The notes beneath the pieces were generated by a model. That model searched no databases. It was not told the DNA's origin and saw nothing but the letters and a program-made list of their open reading frames with translations. The position numbers and the translations under genes are program-made. A stretch of DNA of 64,000 bases from Streptomyces sp. NBC_00554 (GTDB lineage: Bacteria > Actinomycetota > Actinomycetes > Streptomycetales > Streptomycetaceae): positions 4,278,001-4,342,000 of the forward strand of contig NZ_CP107799.1 of NCBI RefSeq assembly GCF_041431135.1, read 5' to 3'. Shown piece after piece: positions 17,170-26,232 of this stretch (within the stretch, counting starts at the first letter, position 1; each line of letters starts with the position of its first letter).

Positions 17170-17766
17170 TTACCGCTCGCCGGCTTCGCCTTCGGCCGGC
17201 AGGTGGGCGACGTGTCCGTCGCTCCTGGCGTGCGTCGCCCGCTCCATCGCCTCACGGGCGGCGGCGGGCAGGTCGATCGTGTTGATGACGAGGCGGTTGA
17301 CCCGGATACCCCACTTGCCGGTGGCCTCGTCGAGGATGCCGCGCAGGGCCGCGCTGATCTCCTGGCGAGAGCTCAGAATGCGTTCCAGGTCCATGTAGCC
17401 GCAGATGTCGCGCAGGGAGACGACCGTGAGGTGCTCGATGGCCTGCAGGTAGCTGGTGACTTCGTAGGTGGCGGCCCGGGCGTCGGTCACCTGGAAGTAG
17501 ACGACGGTGTCGATCTTGAGGGCCAGGGCGTCCACGGTGAGGACTTCCTGCGGAGGGAACGGCACGACCTGCTCACGGAGGTCGATCCGGTTCCGTATGG
17601 CGTCGGCGAACGGCACCACGATGTTGAGGCCGGCGTTGAGCGTCCGCGTGTAGCGGCCGAAGCGCTCGACCACGACGGCGTTGGCGCTGCTAAGGCGCCG
17701 GATGCACGTCCCCAGGACAAGGGGGACCGCTCCCCCGGCGATCAAGAACCCATACCGCTTCTTCAT
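17170..17766 (-). CDS. SPFH/band-7 protein, C-terminally shortened
   Basis: A 198-residue stomatin/slipin-type protein: one N-terminal hydrophobic helix, VVVERFGRYTRTLNAGLNIVVP, then LREQVVPFPPQEVLTVDALA and the SPFH core through WGIRVNRLVINTIDLPAAAR. Members usually continue for another 100 or more residues with an Ala/Glu-rich coiled coil. Here the sequence ends soon after AMERATHARSDGHVAHL, 22 residues that read like a worn version of the usual MRADRxKRA-AILTAEGE region. The oligomerisation tail is therefore missing, and function may be impaired. Confidence 0.75.
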   Translation of the reverse strand: MKKRYGFLIAGGAVPLVLGTCIRRLSSANAVVVERFGRYTRTLNAGLNIVVPFADAIRNRIDLREQVVPFPPQEVLTVDALALKIDTVVYFQVTDARAATYEVTSYLQAIEHLTVVSLRDICGYMDLERILSSRQEISAALRGILDEATGKWGIRVNRLVINTIDLPAAAREAMERATHARSDGHVAHLPAEGEAGER

Positions 17767-17845
17767 CGCGACTCCCCCCGTCCCCCGGGCCACCGTGTCG
17801 TGCCCCCCGGATGCCGCTGTCCGGAGTGTCCCAGACCTCCCGGTC

Positions 17846-19141
17846 TCAGGCCACCGTCCGAAGCCCCCGTACCGAAGCCTCACCCATCCCTCGCACCACC
17901 CGGTGCGCACAAGCCGCCGCGAGCAACTCCCCCAGCAGATCGGGGTCGTCGATCTCCAGGCCAAGCAGGGTCTCGATGCGTTCGAGGCGCTGGTAGAGGG
18001 ACTGGCGGCCGATGTGCAGGAGCGCGGCCGTGCGGGTGGGTGAGCAGCCGTGGCGGAGGTGGACCTCCAGGGTGCGGACGAGGTCGCTGGGGTGGGCCGC
18101 CTCCCAGGCCAGCAGGGGGCCCAGGGTGTGCTGGACGAGACGGGCGAGGCGGTCGCGGTTGGCGTCCACACCGCCGCGGGTGAGCTCGCGTTCCAGCGTG
18201 AGGGCGCGCGAGGAGGTGACGACCGGGCCGCCGGACGGACCGGGTTCGGCCGACGGCACGGTGAGGGCCAGCTCCAGGGTGGTCCGGGCCGCCCGCAGGG
18301 TCTCGCTCCAGCGCAGCCAGCCGCCGCCCGCCGCGACCGCGTGCCCGACCGCCACGGTCGCTCCGGCCTCGGCGACCGCCCGGAAGGCCTCCTGCACGGC
18401 CCGTACGACATCCCGTTGCACAGTCCGTACGACATCCCGCGCACCCGCCCCGGCGTTCCCGGGCATCGCCACCAGCGCCAGTACGTCCCCCGGGAACGCC
18501 GCCCGCAGCACCGCGACCCCGCCGAGGGACCGCGCGGCGCGGTCGATCACGCCCAGATCCGCCCGTGCCCCGTGCGCCGACACCCCGACCAGCCGCGCCC
18601 CCGAGCCCGGGTGGAACCCGGCGAGCGCCGCTCGCGCCTCCACCTCGGGCTGGTTGAGCGCCTGTCCGTCGGCGAGGTCGGCCAGCAGGGCGGCGGTGTG
18701 GTCGCCGCCCCAGGGGCGCCCGGCCGAACGCCCCGAAAGGCCGCGCGCCACGATCGCCCGGTTCGCCGCCTCGGTGATGCGCACGAAGGGGACCACGCGG
18801 TGCAGGGCGAGCAGCGGCAGCCCCAGCCGCCGGGCCTCGTCGACCACTTCCTCCGGCATCCGCACCAGCGACCGCCCGACCTCCACGGCCAGCCCCGCCG
18901 CACCGCGCGCGGCCAGCTCACGGACGTACTGCCGCCGTGTCCCCTCGTCGGCACCGGTCAACCCGAAGCCGTTGGTCAGCAGCAGTTCGCCGCCGTCGAG
19001 GAAGTTCGCGCCCTCGTACACCTCGCTCGAATGCACCCAGCGGACGGGGCGGTCCAAGGAACCCTCGCCCGCGAGGAGTTCGGGTGCACTGCCACGTACG
19101 GGGTCGAGGGCCAGGATCTCGCGGAGGGTGAGTGCGGGCAC
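17846..19141 (-). CDS. PucR-family transcriptional regulator
   Basis: A 431-residue regulator: an N-terminal PucR ligand domain (LTLREILALDPVRGSAPELL, WVHSSEVYEGANFLDGGELL), a central GGDEF-like region, and the C-terminal HTH_30 (VRTLEVHLRHGCSPTRTAAL, LHIGRQSLYQRLERIETLLG). GTG 19141 follows an AAGGAGG site with 5-bp spacing. PucR proteins often control purine or amine catabolism, and this one is divergent from a nucleoside deaminase and an oxygenase 102 bp away, its likely targets. Confidence 0.92.
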   Translation of the reverse strand: MPALTLREILALDPVRGSAPELLAGEGSLDRPVRWVHSSEVYEGANFLDGGELLLTNGFGLTGADEGTRRQYVRELAARGAAGLAVEVGRSLVRMPEEVVDEARRLGLPLLALHRVVPFVRITEAANRAIVARGLSGRSAGRPWGGDHTAALLADLADGQALNQPEVEARAALAGFHPGSGARLVGVSAHGARADLGVIDRAARSLGGVAVLRAAFPGDVLALVAMPGNAGAGARDVVRTVQRDVVRAVQEAFRAVAEAGATVAVGHAVAAGGGWLRWSETLRAARTTLELALTVPSAEPGPSGGPVVTSSRALTLERELTRGGVDANRDRLARLVQHTLGPLLAWEAAHPSDLVRTLEVHLRHGCSPTRTAALLHIGRQSLYQRLERIETLLGLEIDDPDLLGELLAAACAHRVVRGMGEASVRGLRTVA

Positions 19142-19243
19142 GGGAACCTCCTTCAGGCGCTGACAGTTCGTCCGGATGCGGGTTGCCGGGAGAGTACTTT
19201 CCGCACGTTGCCCTGGTGTTTCGGCCACAGGAGAGTGAGAGGT

Positions 19244-19702
19244 ATGAAGCCCATCGATCAGGCACAGGCACGCGCGTGGCTCGCCACCGCCGTCGAGGAG
19301 GCCCGCACCGGACTCGCGGAGGGCGGCATCCCCATCGGGGCCGCGCTGTACGGCGCGGACGGCACCCTCCTCGGCCGCGGCCACAACCTCCGTGTCCAGG
19401 ACGACGACGCGTCGATGCACGCGGAGACCGCCGCTTTCCGGAACGCCGGCCGGCAGCGCTCGTACCGCGGGACGACGATGGTGACCACCCTCTCCCCCTG
19501 CTGGTACTGCAGCGGTCTGGTGCGCCAGTTCGGCATCTCCCGGGTCGTCGTCGGCGAGTCGGAGACCTTCCACGGCGGCCACGACTGGCTCGCCGAGCAC
19601 GGCGTGCAGATCGTGCAGCTCGACGACCCCGAGTGCACCGCCCTGATGCGCGACTTCATCGAGAAGAACCCGGCACTGTGGAATGAGGACATCGGTGAGT
19701 GA
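19244..19702 (+). CDS. Nucleoside/cytosine deaminase family protein
   Basis: A 152-residue zinc deaminase of the cytidine-deaminase fold. The zinc ligands and catalytic Glu are in MHAETAAFRNAG (H-A-E) and TLSPCWYCSG (P-C-x-x-C). Size and motif spacing match the yeast-type cytosine deaminase/guanine deaminase group. Cytosine or a related base is the likely substrate. ATG 19244 follows GAGAGG. Its last codons overlap the next gene, so the two are translationally coupled, and PucR lies divergent upstream. Confidence 0.88.
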   Translation: MKPIDQAQARAWLATAVEEARTGLAEGGIPIGAALYGADGTLLGRGHNLRVQDDDASMHAETAAFRNAGRQRSYRGTTMVTTLSPCWYCSGLVRQFGISRVVVGESETFHGGHDWLAEHGVQIVQLDDPECTALMRDFIEKNPALWNEDIGE

Positions 19703-20669
19703 CCCCAAGACCCCCCGCATCCCCACCATCGACCTGCGCCCCTGGCTCTCCGGCGACCCGGACGCCCGCGCCGGCATCGCCCGCACCGTCGACCAGGCGC
19801 TCCAGACGGCCGGGTTCCTGCTCGTCACCGGGCACGGCGTGGACCCGTCACTCCGCAGGAGCATCCGCGAGGCCGCCCGCGCGTTCTTCGCCCTCTCCGT
19901 GGAGACGAAGCAGCCGTACGCCGCCACGGTCGGCGGCCGCGGCTGGCTCGGCCCGGGTGCCGAGGCGAACGGCTACTCGGAGGGTACGGAGACCCCGCCG
20001 GACCTCAAGGAGTCGCTGACGTTCGCGACGCACGAGGAGTTCGAGGACCCGGAGACCAACGCGGAGTGGTACGCGCCGAACGTGTGGCCCGCGGAGGCGC
20101 CCGAGCTGCAGAAGCTCTGCGAGGAGTACCTGACGAGGATGGGCGAGCTGGAGAACCATCTCCTCGCGCTGCTCGGCGAGGCCCTCGGTCTGGAGCCGGG
20201 CTTCTTCACGAAGCACATGGACCACCCGACGTACGGCTTCAACATCAACTGGTATCCGGGTACGGAGGTCGTGGGCGAGCCCGAGCCGGGCCAGTTCCGC
20301 ATCGGCCCGCACACCGACTTCGGGACCGTCACCATCCTCGACCGGCAGGCGGGCAAGGGCGGGCTGCAGGTCTTCACGGACGAGGGCGGCTGGGAGGACG
20401 CGCCCTTCGACGCGGAGGCGTTCACCATCAACATCGGTGATCTGATGGCCCGTTGGACGGGCGACAGGTGGCGCTCGGGCCGGCACCGCGTGCTGCCCCC
20501 GCCCGCCGACGTCCCCGCCGAGGAGCTGATGTCGCTCGTCTACTTCGGCGAGTGCACACCGGGGACGGTCGTGGAGTCGGTGCCGGCTCCGGTGGGACGG
20601 GTGGCCTACGAGCCGGTGGACTCGCACGTGTACCTGCGCGAGAAGCTGGACTCGATCACCGTCGACTGA
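19695..20669 (+). CDS. Isopenicillin-N-synthase-like Fe(II)/2-oxoglutarate dioxygenase
   Basis: About 324 residues with the N-terminal DIOX_N domain (IPTIDLRPWLSGD, TAGFLLVTGHGVD) and the 2OG-Fe(II) core: the facial triad H-T-D in GPHTDFGTVTIL and the distal His in RSGRHRVLPPP. The N-F/Y-Y-type ligand strand GFNINWYPG is also present. GTG 19695 overlaps the deaminase stop in a GTGAGTGA junction; ATG 19683 is four codons upstream. Co-transcription with a base deaminase and the divergent PucR suggests a step in nucleobase or amine catabolism, though plant-hormone-like or antibiotic oxygenases share this family. Confidence 0.88.
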   Translation: MSDPKTPRIPTIDLRPWLSGDPDARAGIARTVDQALQTAGFLLVTGHGVDPSLRRSIREAARAFFALSVETKQPYAATVGGRGWLGPGAEANGYSEGTETPPDLKESLTFATHEEFEDPETNAEWYAPNVWPAEAPELQKLCEEYLTRMGELENHLLALLGEALGLEPGFFTKHMDHPTYGFNINWYPGTEVVGEPEPGQFRIGPHTDFGTVTILDRQAGKGGLQVFTDEGGWEDAPFDAEAFTINIGDLMARWTGDRWRSGRHRVLPPPADVPAEELMSLVYFGECTPGTVVESVPAPVGRVAYEPVDSHVYLREKLDSITVD

Positions 20670-20817
20670 ACGGCTCGCCGGGGCCTGGGAGTTGGCAAAG
20701 GTGAGCTTGAGGTGGGGTGCGTCAGCGGTGTGTCAGTTTTCTGGCAGGGGACCGTCAGGAACGTGGGATTCGATGCTCCCGCACGATCCCCCACCGCGCC
20801 CCACCGCGAGGAGTGCA

Positions 20818-21944
20818 ATGACCGACACCGTTGCCGACGCCCGGACCGAGGCTCTCCCCGAGTTCCCGTTCCCCCGCGACTCCGCGTGCCCGTTCACGCC
20901 GCCCCCGGAGCTGCGGAGGGTATGCACAGTGCCTGACGTGGCCTGGGAATCCTGGGTGTTGATACGTAACACGTTGGCGCATGCGGTGTGGTCGGATCGG
21001 CTTTCCGTGGCACATTCGAGTGGGTGTGCCCTTTGAGGCTGGAGCGTGAGGTGTCGGCTGTCGTAGCGTGTGTGTCACTGCGAGGCCGGTGAGAGCAGTA
21101 ATCAGGTTCCGGTCTCCTTGAGAATCCGCCCCGTGCCCAGGAAAGCGACGCGGGGTCCCCGCCCGGCCCGGGTCCACACCGGGCGGAAAGCGTCCGGCGG
21201 GGCGGATGCCCCAGCTTCCGAACCCCCGCGACCAGCGGCGTCACAGGCGGCGGGCACCGCACACGATGAGCACCCGCACCGCAACCAGCGGCGGCGGCAC
21301 GCGGCCCATCCGCAGGCGTCCACACCCTGCCACGCACCACGGACCGCTTTCCCGGAATCCAGGTGAACCCAGGATCACCGAGGAAACCTCAGTTCATCAG
21401 CGACGCTGCACGCGGAGAGGCCTCCCTGCTCGGCGTCCTGCTGCTCGGCGCCGGGCACGAGACCTCCGCCAACATGATCGCCCTGGGGGTCCTCGCGCTC
21501 CTGGAACACCCCGACCAGCTCGCCGTCGTCCGCGACACCGACGACCCGAAGGTGATCGCCAACGCGACGGAGGAGCTGCTGCGTTACCTGACCGTCGTGC
21601 ACAGCGGCCAACGCCGTCTCGCCCTGGAGGACATCGAGATCGGCGGCCAGATCGTCCGCGCCGGGGAGGGCGTCATCATCCCGGGCGCCACCGGCAACTG
21701 GGAGGCCGGCCACTTCCCCGGCCCCGAACGGCTCGACGTCACCCGCGACGCCCGCCGCCACATGGCGTTCGGATTCGGCATCCACCAGTGCCTGGGGCAG
21801 CCGCTGGCCCGCCTCGAGCTCCAGATCGCCTACCGCACCCTTTTCCGCCGCATTCCCGAACTCCGCCTGGCCGTCGGGCTGGAGAAGGTCCCCTTCAAGG
21901 ACGGGATCGTCTACGGCGTCCACGAGCTGCCCGTGACCTGGTAG
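20818..21944 (+). pseudogene. CYP105-like cytochrome P450, middle missing
   Basis: ATG 20818 follows GAGGAG and begins a CYP105-type N-terminus (LPEFPFPRDSACPFTPPPEL) that stops matching after about 36 residues near 20923. The P450 C-terminal half resumes about 21395: I-helix LLLGAGHETSANMIALG, K-helix ExxR in EELLRYL, and the haem loop FGFGIHQCLGQPLARLE, ending at 21944. About 180 residues (helices A to H) are lost and replaced by about 470 bp of unrelated sequence with stops in frame. No P450 can be made from this locus. Confidence 0.88.
20924..21394. other. Unidentified sequence replacing the P450 middle
   Basis: About 470 bp with no convincing gene. The first part (20930-21060) is less GC-rich than its surroundings and contains short inverted elements such as GTTGATACGTAAC. 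The second (21120-21330) is very GC-rich with a CCCGG/CCGGG stem near 21163-21188. I saw no transposase residues, terminal inverted repeats or target duplication. It may be scar sequence left by excision or rearrangement. Confidence 0.5.
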
Positions 21945-22124
21945 CCGCGGCCTCGGGCCCCGTACGGGCGGCGCCTTCCCGGACAAACTCGGGCCCGGGG
22001 CGGAAAACTTTCGTAACCCAACGGTCACCAGGCGCCCTATCCCGAATCAAGTCCCCCTTTTTACACTGGTGTTGATACACCTCACAGCAGCACATCGGAA
22101 CGGACCGCCCCGGGGGGAGATGCG

Positions 22125-24233
22125 GTGCACAGAGGGCTGCACGGCCGGGGGGCACTGTTCGACACCGATCCGCCCGGTCTCGCTCCACGGCTCATCGGCC
22201 TGCGTCCGTACCAGCACCGCTCGACGCCGTACGAACATCCGAAGGAACTGCCCTTCGTGGTGTTCGCGGGCGGCCGGGGTCTCGGCAAGAGCGCGCTGCT
22301 CGCCGAGTTGCGCAAGGCCTGCAAGGGGCATACGCCGGTCGCGCTGATCGACGGCGAGGAGACGCAGTTCGCGGGGCCGCCGCCGGAGCGGCCCGCGGAG
22401 TCCTGGTCGGCGGTCGCGCAGGCGCTCACCACGGTCGCCGAGCAGCTCGCGGAGCCGGTGACGGGGGCCAGGCGGATCAGTTTCCCGCGGCTCGCGGCGG
22501 GGCTCCTGGCCGTCGCGGCGAGCGGCTGGAGCGACCGTGACCTGCCGCGCATCCGGCAGGAGGCGGAGCGGATCCTGCTGCTGAACGAGTCGGGTTCCTG
22601 GCTCTCCGGGTTCGCGAACCGCTGGGTGAACAGGGTCGTCGCCAAGCTGGTCGCCTCCATGTCGGGTACGGGACCGGTCCTTGAGCCGATCATCGAGGCG
22701 ACCCTGGAGGCGTTCTCGGAGGGCGTCTCCCCCACCCACCACCGGCTGCGCCGGGCGGCGTCCTGGTACCGCGACTATCCCAACGCGGGCGGCAACCCGA
22801 AGCTCGGGCTCATCCTGCTCTCCCGGCACTTCAGGGCGGGCGGCAACTCCCGTACGCACGCGGAGCGTTATCTCGTACGGGCCCTGCTCGCGGACCTCGA
22901 CGACGCGTACACGGGGGCGTTGCAGCGCTCGCACCGGCTCGGCCGCCCGGTCGTGCTCATCGACAATGTGCAGGAGCCCGCGGGTCGGGGCCTCATGGAG
23001 TCGGTGCTGCGGGACCGCGCCGACGGCATCGCCGACCAGGTCGTCTTCTTCACCTCGCTGCGGGGATACAGCCATCCGGCGCTCCGCAACGCGGTCCGCC
23101 GCACGCTGCCCGACGTGGCCAGGCGCTGCGACTGGACGCCGGACACCTCGCCCTCCTCGCGCGCGCTGCTCGTGTCGCTGCCGCCGCTCACCCCGGACGA
23201 CACCCTGCACATCGTGGGCGCCACCTGCCTCGACGTCCCGGTCCCGCCCCAACTCCCGCACGCCACCCACCGGTTGACCGGCGGCAGCCCGCTCGGCATC
23301 ACCCTGTTCGCCGAGTCGGCGCACCAGAACCTTCCTCAGGCCACCACCCTGGGCGCGCTGCTCACCGCCGATGTCGCCCTGCGGGACGACCACGACGGGC
23401 GGGCCACCTACCGGGAGCTCCTGGACCGGCTGGTGCCCGGCGGGGGCCTGGACGAGCTGACCGTGCTCGCCGCCGCCCATGATCCCGACTCGGCGCGCGC
23501 ACTGGCCGAGGCCCAACTCCCGGACGACTTCGGCGCGTCGGGCGTACTGGACCTGGAGGCGCGGCTCGCCGCGGAGGGCTGGCCGGTGGCGGCGGACCAG
23601 TTCGTCGGCGACCCGTTCCTGCGCGCGCTCCTGCTGCTGCGCCTGCACCACCACGACCCCGGCCACGAGCGGTGGAGGGCCGCGCACCGCACCCTCATCG
23701 ACCACTACGCCGACGTGCCCGGCAGCGACGACAACCCCGGCCGCGCCCAGTACCGCCTGCATCACGAACTCGCCCTGGGGAAGGCCGACTTCGCGATCGC
23801 GTACCTGCGCGACACCTTCCACGAGGCCGAGACCCGCGCGTGGCTGTCCGCGCTGGTCTTCATCGCCTCCGCGCCCTACTACCACGCACACGATCCGGAC
23901 GGCCGCGACTTCGACGGCCACGACCACCGGGCTTCCGTAGCGCTCGGCCACACGGACGCCGCGCAGTCCCCGCCGGAGGGCGTGGATGCCGTACTGCATC
24001 TGCGGGTACGCCGACTCCTGCACGCCGTCTGGCAGTTGACCGATCCGCTGGTGTTGCCGGACCCGAAGGTGACCGACCGGCTGCGGTTCGAGCTGGAGCA
24101 GCTGTCGAATCTGCGGCCCGCGGGCAACGCGCTGCTGTGGCGGGCCTCCAGGGACTGGCCGGCGGACGCGCTGGCGGGCCGCCCGTTCCGTATCCCGGGC
24201 GACGAGGACGACGAGGGCGAGGGCGGCCCGTGA
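22125..24233 (+). CDS. Large P-loop NTPase, STAND-like, function unknown
   Basis: A 702-residue protein starting at GTG 22125 after a GGGGGGAGA site. Walker A is FAGGRGLGKSALLAEL (Lys55), Walker B is RPVVLIDNVQE (Asp280), followed by a sensor-like VVFFTSLRG. The C-terminal half is helical with RLHHHDPGHERWRAAHRTLI and ends in an acidic GDEDDEGEG tail. The NTPase-plus-helical-domain layout recalls STAND signalling ATPases, but no named effector domain is visible. It is followed after 43 bp by a membrane-anchored binding-protein-like gene, and I infer that the two work together. Confidence 0.75.
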   Translation: MHRGLHGRGALFDTDPPGLAPRLIGLRPYQHRSTPYEHPKELPFVVFAGGRGLGKSALLAELRKACKGHTPVALIDGEETQFAGPPPERPAESWSAVAQALTTVAEQLAEPVTGARRISFPRLAAGLLAVAASGWSDRDLPRIRQEAERILLLNESGSWLSGFANRWVNRVVAKLVASMSGTGPVLEPIIEATLEAFSEGVSPTHHRLRRAASWYRDYPNAGGNPKLGLILLSRHFRAGGNSRTHAERYLVRALLADLDDAYTGALQRSHRLGRPVVLIDNVQEPAGRGLMESVLRDRADGIADQVVFFTSLRGYSHPALRNAVRRTLPDVARRCDWTPDTSPSSRALLVSLPPLTPDDTLHIVGATCLDVPVPPQLPHATHRLTGGSPLGITLFAESAHQNLPQATTLGALLTADVALRDDHDGRATYRELLDRLVPGGGLDELTVLAAAHDPDSARALAEAQLPDDFGASGVLDLEARLAAEGWPVAADQFVGDPFLRALLLLRLHHHDPGHERWRAAHRTLIDHYADVPGSDDNPGRAQYRLHHELALGKADFAIAYLRDTFHEAETRAWLSALVFIASAPYYHAHDPDGRDFDGHDHRASVALGHTDAAQSPPEGVDAVLHLRVRRLLHAVWQLTDPLVLPDPKVTDRLRFELEQLSNLRPAGNALLWRASRDWPADALAGRPFRIPGDEDDEGEGGP

Positions 24234-24276
24234 CGCAGGACGAAGCCGACTCATGACGCAGGACGGGGGCGGATAG

Positions 24277-25824
24277 ATGGCGCGCTTGTGGGTGTGGTTG
24301 CGCGAGGACGTCTGGGAGATCCGGTTCCGGCGGTACATCGCCCTGCTGCTGGCGGCCGTCCTCATCGCCCTCGGTGTCTGGGGTGGTACGACGCTCGCGA
24401 AGGAGGACCGTTCCTGCGCGCCCGGCGTCGAGCGTCCCGAGGACAGCGACGAATGCGTGGGCGTCTCGGCGACCTCGTACAACTGGGGCCGCTCCCAGTT
24501 CACCGAGGCCGTACGGGCCATCGACGCGGAGAACAAGCGCCTCAAGCCCGGCAGTTGGGTCACCGTCGCCCTGCTCGAACCCTTCACGGCGACCGACGCG
24601 GACAACCTGGGCGACGCGCTGCACGAGCTCCAGGGCGCCTATCTCGCCCAGTACCGGGCCAACCACGACTCCAACGACCAGACGCCGAAGATCCGGCTCG
24701 TGCTTGCCAACCCCGGTGCCACCGGCGAGCAGTGGCAGCACACGGTCGACCAACTGGCGGGGATGACGACCGGGCCCGACCGGCTGCGTGCGGTGACCGG
24801 CGTCGGCCTGAGCACCGAGAACAACAAGCTGGCCGTCAAGGAACTCACCCGCCTCGGCATCCCGGTGATCGGCTCCTCCATCACGGCCGACGACCTCGCC
24901 AACGGGCAGTCGGGCAAGGACCCTTACCCCGGCCTTGCCCGGGTCTCCCCCACCAACACCGACGAGGCCCGCGCGCTCGCCTCCTTCGCCGACGTCTCGG
25001 CCGGCAAGGCGCTCCTGGTCTACGACAAGCCGGGCGACCCCTACTCGCGCACGCTCCAGCAGTCCTTCGAGAAGCTGCTCGAGGGCTCGCCCTACCAGCC
25101 GCAGCCGTTCACCCCGCCCGCCGACCGTAGCCAGGAGGGCACCACCGCCAACACCTTCCGGCAGATCACCCACCTCGTCTGCGACACGGCACGCTCCACG
25201 GACACCATCCTGTTCGCGGGCCGCCACACCCAACTGCGGCAGTTCATCAACGCGTTGGGCGACCGAGGCTGCCAGGACCGCAGCTTCACCCTGCTCACCG
25301 GCGACGAGGGTTCGTACCTCACCGGTGACAAGGACCTCGACCGCACCGCGCTCCAGCACCGCATCTCGGTGCGCTACACGGCACTGGCGCACCCGGACGC
25401 CTGGGCCGCAAAGGACGCGCCGAAGAGCGGGGGCAGCGCCGCCGACGCGAAGGTGCTCGACGAGCTGCTCGGCAGCAGCGAGCGCAAGCCGGTCGGTCCC
25501 ATCGGCGAGGTCTCCCTCGAAGACGGCCAGACGATCATCGCGTACGACGCCATGACGCTCGCCGTCCAGGGCATCCGCGAGGCCACGGCCGACGGGAAGA
25601 CGGTCCCGCCCATCGCGGACGTCGCCAACCAGTGGACGCTGACCAAGGGCTCCCAGCGGGTGAGCGGCGCGAGCGGCTGGATCTGCCTGGACGTCCACGG
25701 CAACCCGTACGACAAGGCCGTACCGATCGTGGAACTGACCCCCGAGGGCAAGGCCCGCTTCGTGGAGATCGCCTGGCCGGAGGGGAAGCCACCGGCGAAG
25801 GAGTGCCTGCCGCCTGGCTCCTAG
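24277..25824 (+). CDS. Membrane-anchored periplasmic-binding-like protein (type I fold)
   Basis: A 515-residue protein with one N-terminal transmembrane helix (about residues 20-38, IALLLAAVLIALGVWGG) and an extracytoplasmic domain like leucine/branched-chain-type receptors: KIRLVLANPGATGEQWQ, RLGIPVIGSSITADDLA, KALLVYDKPGDPYSR, TILFAGRHTQLRQFI and IAYDAMTLAVQGIREA. It lacks a lipobox and no ABC permease is near, so a sensory role is more likely than uptake. It follows the STAND-like NTPase on the same strand, which would give a cytoplasmic NTPase with an external ligand sensor. The ligand is unknown. Confidence 0.75.
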   Translation: MARLWVWLREDVWEIRFRRYIALLLAAVLIALGVWGGTTLAKEDRSCAPGVERPEDSDECVGVSATSYNWGRSQFTEAVRAIDAENKRLKPGSWVTVALLEPFTATDADNLGDALHELQGAYLAQYRANHDSNDQTPKIRLVLANPGATGEQWQHTVDQLAGMTTGPDRLRAVTGVGLSTENNKLAVKELTRLGIPVIGSSITADDLANGQSGKDPYPGLARVSPTNTDEARALASFADVSAGKALLVYDKPGDPYSRTLQQSFEKLLEGSPYQPQPFTPPADRSQEGTTANTFRQITHLVCDTARSTDTILFAGRHTQLRQFINALGDRGCQDRSFTLLTGDEGSYLTGDKDLDRTALQHRISVRYTALAHPDAWAAKDAPKSGGSAADAKVLDELLGSSERKPVGPIGEVSLEDGQTIIAYDAMTLAVQGIREATADGKTVPPIADVANQWTLTKGSQRVSGASGWICLDVHGNPYDKAVPIVELTPEGKARFVEIAWPEGKPPAKECLPPGS

Positions 25825-26222
25825 CTCGCTGTAAGCGCTTCGAGGAGCCGCTCGAAGCGTGACCGCCATCCGGGCGGCTTCCGCTCCCCCTCGTACGCGT
25901 GGGTGAACCGGACCGTGGTCCCGTCCGGCACCCCGGGCTCCAGGTGGAACCTGACCCGCCCCTCGACCGTGTACTCGGCGACCCGCTCCACGTCCCAGGC
26001 GGTGATCCGCCCGCTGCCCAGCCCACTCAGCGTGACCGCTCCGCCGAGCCGCGGCTCGAACACCTCGACGGCGGCCAGCCACCCCCGCAGGCCCTCGGGG
26101 GTGGCCACCGCCGCCCAGACCTTGTCCACAGGCTGGGGAAGACGCAGCAGATAGTGCAGGGTGCGCGTGTCCTCGCGGGTCTCGGTGGCGCCCTCTTCGA
26201 TGGACGGGACGGGTCGGGTCAT
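25821..26222 (-). CDS. SRPBCC/AHSA1-like protein
   Basis: A 133-residue START-fold protein with the AHSA1 pattern: LHYLLRLPQPVDKVWAAVAT, GLRGWLAAVEVFEPRLGG and the central VEGRVRFHLEPG strands. ATG 26222 is used; the longer open frame upstream overlaps iscB. Its stop overlaps the end of the binding-like gene by 4 bp on the opposite strand. No catalytic function can be assigned. Confidence 0.82.
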   Translation of the reverse strand: MTRPVPSIEEGATETREDTRTLHYLLRLPQPVDKVWAAVATPEGLRGWLAAVEVFEPRLGGAVTLSGLGSGRITAWDVERVAEYTVEGRVRFHLEPGVPDGTTVRFTHAYEGERKPPGWRSRFERLLEALTAS

Positions 26223-26232
26223 GACACCAGCC

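Noticed and set aside
17846..20669. A natural-product gene cluster (oxygenase, broken P450, permease)
   Set aside because: No synthase, NRPS, PKS or terpene enzyme is present, and the P450 is non-functional.
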